A stretch of DNA of 11,138 nt from Flavobacteriaceae bacterium (GTDB lineage Bacteria; Bacteroidota; Bacteroidia; Flavobacteriales; Weeksellaceae). The notes under the pieces were generated by a model. That model was not told where the DNA came from and made no database searches. It saw only the letters and a program-made list of their open reading frames with translations. How positions within the stretch are numbered: position 1 is the stretch's first letter; each line of letters starts with the position of its first letter. The stretch is from NCBI GenBank assembly GCA_031289875.1, contig JAITOO010000018.1, positions 1 through 11,138 of the forward strand, read 5' to 3'. The translations under genes and the position numbers were made by a program. Below, one piece after another: positions 8,210 to 11,138 of this stretch.

Positions 8210-8228
8210 AAAATGAAACTTTTTCTGT

Positions 8229-8257
8229 TAAAGGTATAACTTTTTTGAATAATCAAC
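8229..8257 (-). promoter_or_regulatory. Possible promoter of the repeat-protein gene
   Basis: On the minus strand, TACCTTTA (8236-8229) is one base off the -7 consensus TAnnTTTG, and GTTG (8257-8254) could serve as a -33 element. The spacer is 17 nt, shorter than usual. It lies ~20 bases upstream of the ATG at 8209 and on the gene side of the 8267-8301 hairpin. This is a weak call: the gene might instead be read through from queA. Confidence 0.3.
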
Positions 8258-8266
8258 TTTTTTTAT

Positions 8267-8301
8267 GGGTGCATTCCAAATCGACAATTTGGAATGCACT
8301 C
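8267..8301. repeat. 15-bp hairpin between queA and the repeat-protein gene
   Basis: GTGCATTCCAAAT (8269-8281) is perfectly complementary to ATTTGGAATGCAC (8287-8299) around a 5-nt loop. Pairs 8268-8300 (G-U) and 8267-8301 (G-C) extend the stem to 15. On the plus strand it is followed by TTTTTTATTTATG, the shape of an intrinsic terminator, but no plus-strand gene lies upstream. On the minus strand, which all neighbouring genes use, A-runs flank the stem on both sides, so it is not a normal terminator for queA. Its position 76 bases past the queA stop and ~57 bases before the next start also allows an operator or RNA-processing role. The remainder of 8210-8376 shows nothing else firm. Confidence 0.7.
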
Positions 8302-8376
8302 TTTTTTATTTATGCCTTTGCCGAATTTTCGTCAATCGGCAGCGTGTTACAGGCTATCGCCTTGTTTTTATTTATC

Positions 8377-9426
8377 CTACAAAATCAACATCGCATCGCC
8401 GTAGGAATAGAACTGATATTTTCCCTTAACCGCTTCCTTGTAGGCTTTCATTAGCAAATCATGACCCGCAAAGGCGGAAATCATCATCATCAGTGTGGAT
8501 TTCGGCGTGTGAAAATTGGTAATCATTGCGCTGGCAATACCGAAATCATAGGGCGGAAAGATGAATTTATTCGTCCAGCCGCGGTACGGATTCAGCCGAC
8601 GGTTGGCAGAAACTGAAGTTTCAATTGCCCGCATAGAGGTCGTCCCGACTGCGCAGACCTGATGTTTGGTTTCTATGGCGTGATTGACAATTCGGCAGGC
8701 TTCTTCGGTGATGATTGCCTGTTCGCTTTCCATTTTGTGCTTGGAAAGGTCTTCGACCTCGACGGGCGCAAATGTTCCCAATCCGATGTGCAGCGTAACT
8801 TCTGCGAAGTCTATTCCTTTGATTTCCAGCCGTTTCAACAATTGTTTGGAGAAGTGCAAACCGGCGGTCGGGGCGGCGACTGCTCCTTCGTTTTTGGCAT
8901 AAATGGTTTGATAACGCTCGGTATCTTCGGGTTCTGCCTGTCGTTTGATGTATTTGGGGAGCGGCGTTTCGCCGAGTTCGGTCAATTTTCTGCGGAACTC
9001 TTCATAAGAACCGTCGTAAAGGAAGCGCAGGGTGCGCCCTCTGGAAGTGGTATTGTCCACCACTTCTGCTACGAGACTGTCGTCGTTGGTAAAGAAAAGT
9101 TTATTTCCGATACGGATTTTTCGTGCGGGGTCTACCAAAACGTCCCAAATTCGGGCTTCGGTATCAAGTTCCCTCAAAAGGAAAACTTCTATCTGTGCGC
9201 CTGTTTTTTCTTTGTTTCCGAACAGGCGTGCAGGAAAAACTTTGGTGTTGTTGAGAATGAAGACATCGCCTTCGTTAAAATAGTCAATAACATCTTTAAA
9301 TAATCGGTGTTCAATTTTTCCTGTGTTTCTGTGCAAAACCATTAATCGAGATTCATCTCTGTTTGTGGAGGGTCTTTCTGCCAATAACTCAGGGGGTAAT
9401 TTAAAATCAAATTCAGAAGTTTTCAT
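8377..9426 (-). CDS. queA: S-adenosylmethionine:tRNA ribosyltransferase-isomerase QueA
   Basis: QueA transfers and isomerises the ribosyl moiety of SAM onto preQ1 at the wobble base of GUN-anticodon tRNAs, giving epoxyqueuosine. All the family blocks are present: N-terminal [24 protein letters not shown] (59-68), [12 protein letters not shown] (181-192), [20 protein letters not shown] (215-234), and the C-terminal FYSYGDAML. At 349 aa the length is typical and the start is ATG at 9426. It is transcribed from the divergent intergenic region it shares with rplU. It has no clear intrinsic terminator, so readthrough toward the repeat-protein gene and rlmN is possible. No queuosine partner gene is in the window. 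Confidence 0.97.
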   Translation of the reverse strand: MKTSEFDFKLPPELLAERPSTNRDESRLMVLHRNTGKIEHRLFKDVIDYFNEGDVFILNNTKVFPARLFGNKEKTGAQIEVFLLRELDTEARIWDVLVDPARKIRIGNKLFFTNDDSLVAEVVDNTTSRGRTLRFLYDGSYEEFRRKLTELGETPLPKYIKRQAEPEDTERYQTIYAKNEGAVAAPTAGLHFSKQLLKRLEIKGIDFAEVTLHIGLGTFAPVEVEDLSKHKMESEQAIITEEACRIVNHAIETKHQVCAVGTTSMRAIETSVSANRRLNPYRGWTNKFIFPPYDFGIASAMITNFHTPKSTLMMMISAFAGHDLLMKAYKEAVKGKYQFYSYGDAMLIL

Positions 9427-9443
9427 TAAAATTTGTTGTTAAT

Positions 9444-9465
9444 CAGATTGCAAATATACAATCTG
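9444..9465. promoter_or_regulatory. Inverted repeat bracketing the queA -7 element (possible operator)
   Basis: CAGATTG (9444-9450) and CAATCTG (9459-9465) are perfect 7-bp inverted copies separated by 8 nt. Those 8 nt are exactly the -7 element of the queA promoter. A protein bound here would block RNA polymerase. In RNA the pairing would fall around the transcription start rather than inside the leader, so a DNA operator is likelier than a riboswitch. No preQ1 riboswitch-like structure is apparent in the short leader. Confidence 0.4.
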
Positions 9466-9483
9466 TGAGAGGCAAAAGTCAAG
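9451..9483 (-). promoter_or_regulatory. Promoter of queA
   Basis: On the minus strand, TATATTTG (9458-9451) matches the -7 consensus TAnnTTTG fully. CTTG (9483-9480) is a one-mismatch -33 element with a 21-nt spacer. The start point would be near 9445, giving a leader of roughly 18 nt before the ATG at 9426, which is A/T-rich with no Shine-Dalgarno sequence. Confidence 0.6.
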
Positions 9484-9695
9484 TTTTATTTTCATAGAAA
9501 TTCATAACAAGATGATTGATAGCTATTTATCGGATTTAATAATTTTATTGGCAGGATTTAACCTTTCAAAAATCATTTTGCAATAATTGACTTTGGCAAC
9601 CTTTTTGCAAGGTAGTGGGAGAAGTTTTTTATTTTACCTAAAAAAGACTGAAAAGGTTCATCACATACAATATAATTTTAATAAATTTGGTTAGT
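9484..9695. other. Intergenic stretch without a supported gene
   Basis: This is AT-rich sequence between the queA and rplU promoters. The only elements seen are a weak 5-bp hairpin (ACCTT 9599-9603 / AAGGT 9609-9613) and a lone -7-like TAAATTTG at 9682-9689 with no matching -33. No coding or RNA gene can be supported here. Confidence 0.5.
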
Positions 9696-9738
9696 AAAAA
9701 AAGTCTGTATTTCATTAATTTTAATATGGACTTTTTTT
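9696..9738. repeat. Long A/T hairpin upstream of the rplU promoter
   Basis: AAAAAAAGTC (9696-9705) pairs perfectly with GACTTTTTTT (9729-9738). Two G-U pairs and four A-U pairs continue the stem inward, giving about 16 pairs and an 11-nt loop. It has an A-run on one side and a T-run on the other, so it could weakly terminate in either direction or simply be a curved A-tract upstream of a strong promoter. Confidence 0.4.
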
Positions 9739-9760
9739 TAAAGATTTTTTGAAGAAAAGA

Positions 9761-9791
9761 TGTGTTTATATTTCAAAAAATTGTATATTTG
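9761..9791 (+). promoter_or_regulatory. Promoter of the rplU-rpmA operon
   Basis: TATATTTG at 9784-9791 is a perfect -7 element and TGTG at 9761-9764 a near-consensus -33, with the standard 19-nt spacer. The upstream DNA is rich in A- and T-tracts, as is common at ribosomal protein promoters. Transcription from ~9798 leaves a ~25-nt A-rich leader, too short for a structured ribosomal-protein leader. Confidence 0.7.
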
Positions 9792-9822
9792 CACCCTAAA
9801 AAATTAAAAATAACGAATAATT

Positions 9823-10209
9823 ATGTATGCAATTGTAGAGATAGCAGGGCTTCAATACAAAGTTGAGCAAGACCAGAAATTGTTCGTGAACCGCTTGCAG
9901 GCAGAGGCAGGAGACGAAGTAACTTTCGACAAAGTACTGCTGACAGACAACGGACACGTAACAGTAGGCGCCCCGGTTATAGATGGTGCGGCAGTTACCG
10001 CAAAGGTTTTAGACCACGTGAAGGGCGACAAAGTAATCGTTTTCAAGAAGAAAAGAAGAAAAGGTTACAAAGTCAAAAACGGACACAGACAGCAATACAC
10101 GCAGATTCAGGTGCTTTCTATCAGCGAAGCTGCCAAAAAGACAGCAAAAAAATCCGTTGCGAAAAAAACAGAGGATACAGCAACAGAGGAAACTAAAACA
10201 GAAGATTAA
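9823..10209 (+). CDS. rplU: 50S ribosomal protein L21 with charged C-terminal tail
   Basis: Large-subunit protein L21, which binds 23S rRNA. The core (residues 1-100) has the family pattern: [18 protein letters not shown], then [37 protein letters not shown] in two blocks, and the rRNA-binding basic segment [20 protein letters not shown]. At 128 aa it is ~25 residues longer than the E. coli protein (103 aa). The extra tail (101-128) is first Lys/Ala-rich and then Glu/Thr/Asp-rich and is probably disordered. The start is ATG at 9823 behind an A-rich leader without Shine-Dalgarno. It is the first gene of a two-gene operon, with rpmA 24 bases downstream. Confidence 0.97.
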   Translation: MYAIVEIAGLQYKVEQDQKLFVNRLQAEAGDEVTFDKVLLTDNGHVTVGAPVIDGAAVTAKVLDHVKGDKVIVFKKKRRKGYKVKNGHRQQYTQIQVLSISEAAKKTAKKSVAKKTEDTATEETKTED

Positions 10210-10233
10210 ATTTAATTAAAAAGAAAATACAGC

Positions 10234-10494
10234 ATGGCACACAAGAAAGGAGCCGGAAGCTCCAAAAACGGTAGAGAATCACACTCCAAAAGATTGGGAG
10301 TAAAGATTTTCGGCGGTCAGGACGCCAAAGCAGGCAATATCTTGGTAAGACAGAGAGGGACAGTGCATCACCCGGGAGATAACGTAGGTATAGGAAAAGA
10401 CCACACTTTATTCGCCCTTGTAAACGGCACAGTGGTTTTTAGAAAAAAACAGGACAACCGTTCGTTTGTTTCTGTAAAACCGAACGAAGCGTAA
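10234..10494 (+). CDS. rpmA: 50S ribosomal protein L27
   Basis: L27, whose N-terminal tail reaches the peptidyl transferase centre. The 86-aa sequence has the expected N-terminus [16 protein letters not shown], then [21 protein letters not shown] and [17 protein letters not shown]. There is no extra N-terminal peptide needing cleavage, unlike the Firmicutes form. The rplU-rpmA order is the near-universal bacterial arrangement. The gene is followed at once by a strong terminator, so the operon ends here and any serS commonly found near it in Bacteroidota is not adjacent. Confidence 0.98.
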   Translation: MAHKKGAGSSKNGRESHSKRLGVKIFGGQDAKAGNILVRQRGTVHHPGDNVGIGKDHTLFALVNGTVVFRKKQDNRSFVSVKPNEA

Positions 10495-10515
10495 AAAACA
10501 TTTTTCAATGATATT

Positions 10516-10551
10516 AAAATCCGCCTTGCTTGGCGGATTTTTTTTGTTTTT
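10516..10551 (+). terminator. Intrinsic terminator of the rplU-rpmA operon
   Basis: AAAATCCGCC (10516-10525) pairs perfectly with GGCGGATTTT (10532-10541) around a 6-nt loop (TTGCTT). It runs into an eight-T tract (10538-10545), then G and five more Ts. It lies 22 bases after the rpmA stop. On the minus strand it would offer only a short T-run for the converging dehydrogenase gene. Confidence 0.92.
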
Positions 10552-10634
10552 ATGGTTTAAAATTTTGGTCGTGTTCTATAAAGTATGACGCATTAAATAA
10601 ATCCAAACAGCCGTAAGTTCACAAAGAAAAAAAC

Positions 10635-11138
10635 CTACATCCGCTCGTATAAAGCGCGGAGTCTTTCGGGTGTCATGCTGTCGCGCCAGTTTTTGCCGAG
10701 TGCGTTTTCCCACAGCGGAGCCATACCTAACGAAACGTTTATCATCGTGTTGAATTGTTCGTCGGTGCAATGGGCGCAGACACCTTTGGGCAGGTTAATG
10801 TTCCATTTTCGCACCATTTCATGGAATTTTTCGACGCCCGCAGGATAATACTCTTCGAGATGATTAAACACAATGGCATTGCCTACGCCGTGGTGCGTAC
10901 CCAACACAAATGCCAGTCCATAACTTACGGCGTGCGCTACGCCTACCTGTGAATAGGCAATGCTCATACCGCCATGCCATGAAGCCATCATCAAGGCTTC
11001 GTCGCTTTCGTCGTCCCACAGGTTTTTGTGGAGAAATATCTGTTCGCACATTTCTTCCGATTTTTCGCCGTAACTTTTGCTGAAAGCGTTGAGGTATGTG
11101 CCGTTTAGCGATTCAATGCAATGAATGTAACAATCCAT
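10635..11138 (-). CDS. Iron-containing alcohol dehydrogenase, KdnB-like (C-terminal part, cut by window edge)
   Basis: This is the C-terminal 167 residues of a group III (Fe-dependent) alcohol dehydrogenase. The visible part is the all-helical metal-binding domain. The metal ligands of the family are all there: D2 and H6 (DCYIH), H69 (VGVAHA) and H83 (THHG), with the H69-H83 spacing of 14 matching E. coli FucO H263/H277. The wording MDCYIHCIESLNG and GMSIAYSQVGVAHAVSYGL resembles, from memory, KdnB. KdnB oxidises the C8 hydroxyl of Kdo before its transamination to 8-amino-Kdo in lipopolysaccharide. The NAD-binding N-terminal domain lies beyond the right edge, so the ATG at 11138 is an internal methionine and not the start. 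The gene converges on the rplU-rpmA operon. Fe-ADH family membership is firm; the KdnB assignment is moderate. Confidence 0.85.
   Translation of the reverse strand: MDCYIHCIESLNGTYLNAFSKSYGEKSEEMCEQIFLHKNLWDDESDEALMMASWHGGMSIAYSQVGVAHAVSYGLAFVLGTHHGVGNAIVFNHLEEYYPAGVEKFHEMVRKWNINLPKGVCAHCTDEQFNTMINVSLGMAPLWENALGKNWRDSMTPERLRALYERM

Noticed and set aside
8245..8454. Plus-strand hydrophobic frame overlapping the 8267-8301 hairpin and the 3' end of queA
   Set aside because: It starts at TTG, contains the hairpin inside its coding sequence, and runs antisense over conserved queA codons; best explained as a shadow.
8662..9303. Long plus-strand open frame opposite queA
   Set aside because: Its translation has no recognisable domain and it is the antisense of a strongly conserved gene on the other strand, so it is a shadow frame.
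9512..9586. A 24-codon frame encoding a hydrophobic peptide (MIDSYLSDLIILLAGFNLSK then IILQ), reminiscent of small type I toxins
   Set aside because: It has no recognisable homology, promoter or antisense RNA signature. A frame this short is expected by chance in AT-rich intergenic DNA.
9682..9738. A tiny RNA from the -7-like TAAATTTG (9682-9689) ending at the A/T hairpin's T-run (9738)
   Set aside because: There is no -33 element at the right distance and the stem has almost no G-C pairs, so both promoter and terminator would be very weak.

Overview
The window looks like chromosomal DNA from a member of the Bacteroidota, probably a Bacteroidia- or Flavobacteriia-like lineage. Four signals point this way. 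A type IX secretion (T9SS) C-terminal sorting domain is present. Several promoters have the Bacteroidota form (-33 TTTG-like, about 19-21 nt spacer, -7 TAnnTTTG). Gene starts are A/T-rich with no Shine-Dalgarno sequence. Two surface proteins are of types typical of this phylum. The base composition is AT-rich and the gene set is mostly core chromosomal. No integrase, transposase, phage gene, CRISPR array, tRNA or rRNA was seen.

Layout, left to right. A HisIE-type histidine-biosynthesis protein (14-550, +) has an intact phosphoribosyl-ATP pyrophosphatase half but an eroded, cysteine-free cyclohydrolase half. A beta-helix lipoprotein (630-2021, +) follows behind its own promoter. It converges, with one base between the stop codons, on a 1131-residue outer-membrane beta-barrel-type protein (2023-5418, -). 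The minus strand then carries, in transcription order from high to low coordinates, queA (9426-8377), a T9SS-exported seven-repeat protein broken by an in-frame UGA (8209-6671), rlmN (6642-5608) and the barrel gene. Divergent from queA, across a 396-nt intergenic region, lies the rplU-rpmA ribosomal protein operon (9823-10494, +) with a clear promoter and a strong intrinsic terminator. The right edge holds the 3' part of an iron-containing alcohol dehydrogenase resembling KdnB (10635-11138, -).

Functionally there are three themes: translation (L21, L27, RlmN for 23S rRNA/tRNA m2A, QueA for tRNA queuosine), cell envelope (lipoprotein, barrel, T9SS cargo, possible Kdo-modifying dehydrogenase) and histidine synthesis. 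I did not find evidence for a new multi-gene system. The items most worth a second look are the degenerate HisI domain, the UGA replacing a repeat-conserved cysteine in the secreted protein, a 15-bp hairpin with a T-run facing away from every annotated gene, and an inverted repeat that exactly brackets the queA -7 promoter element.
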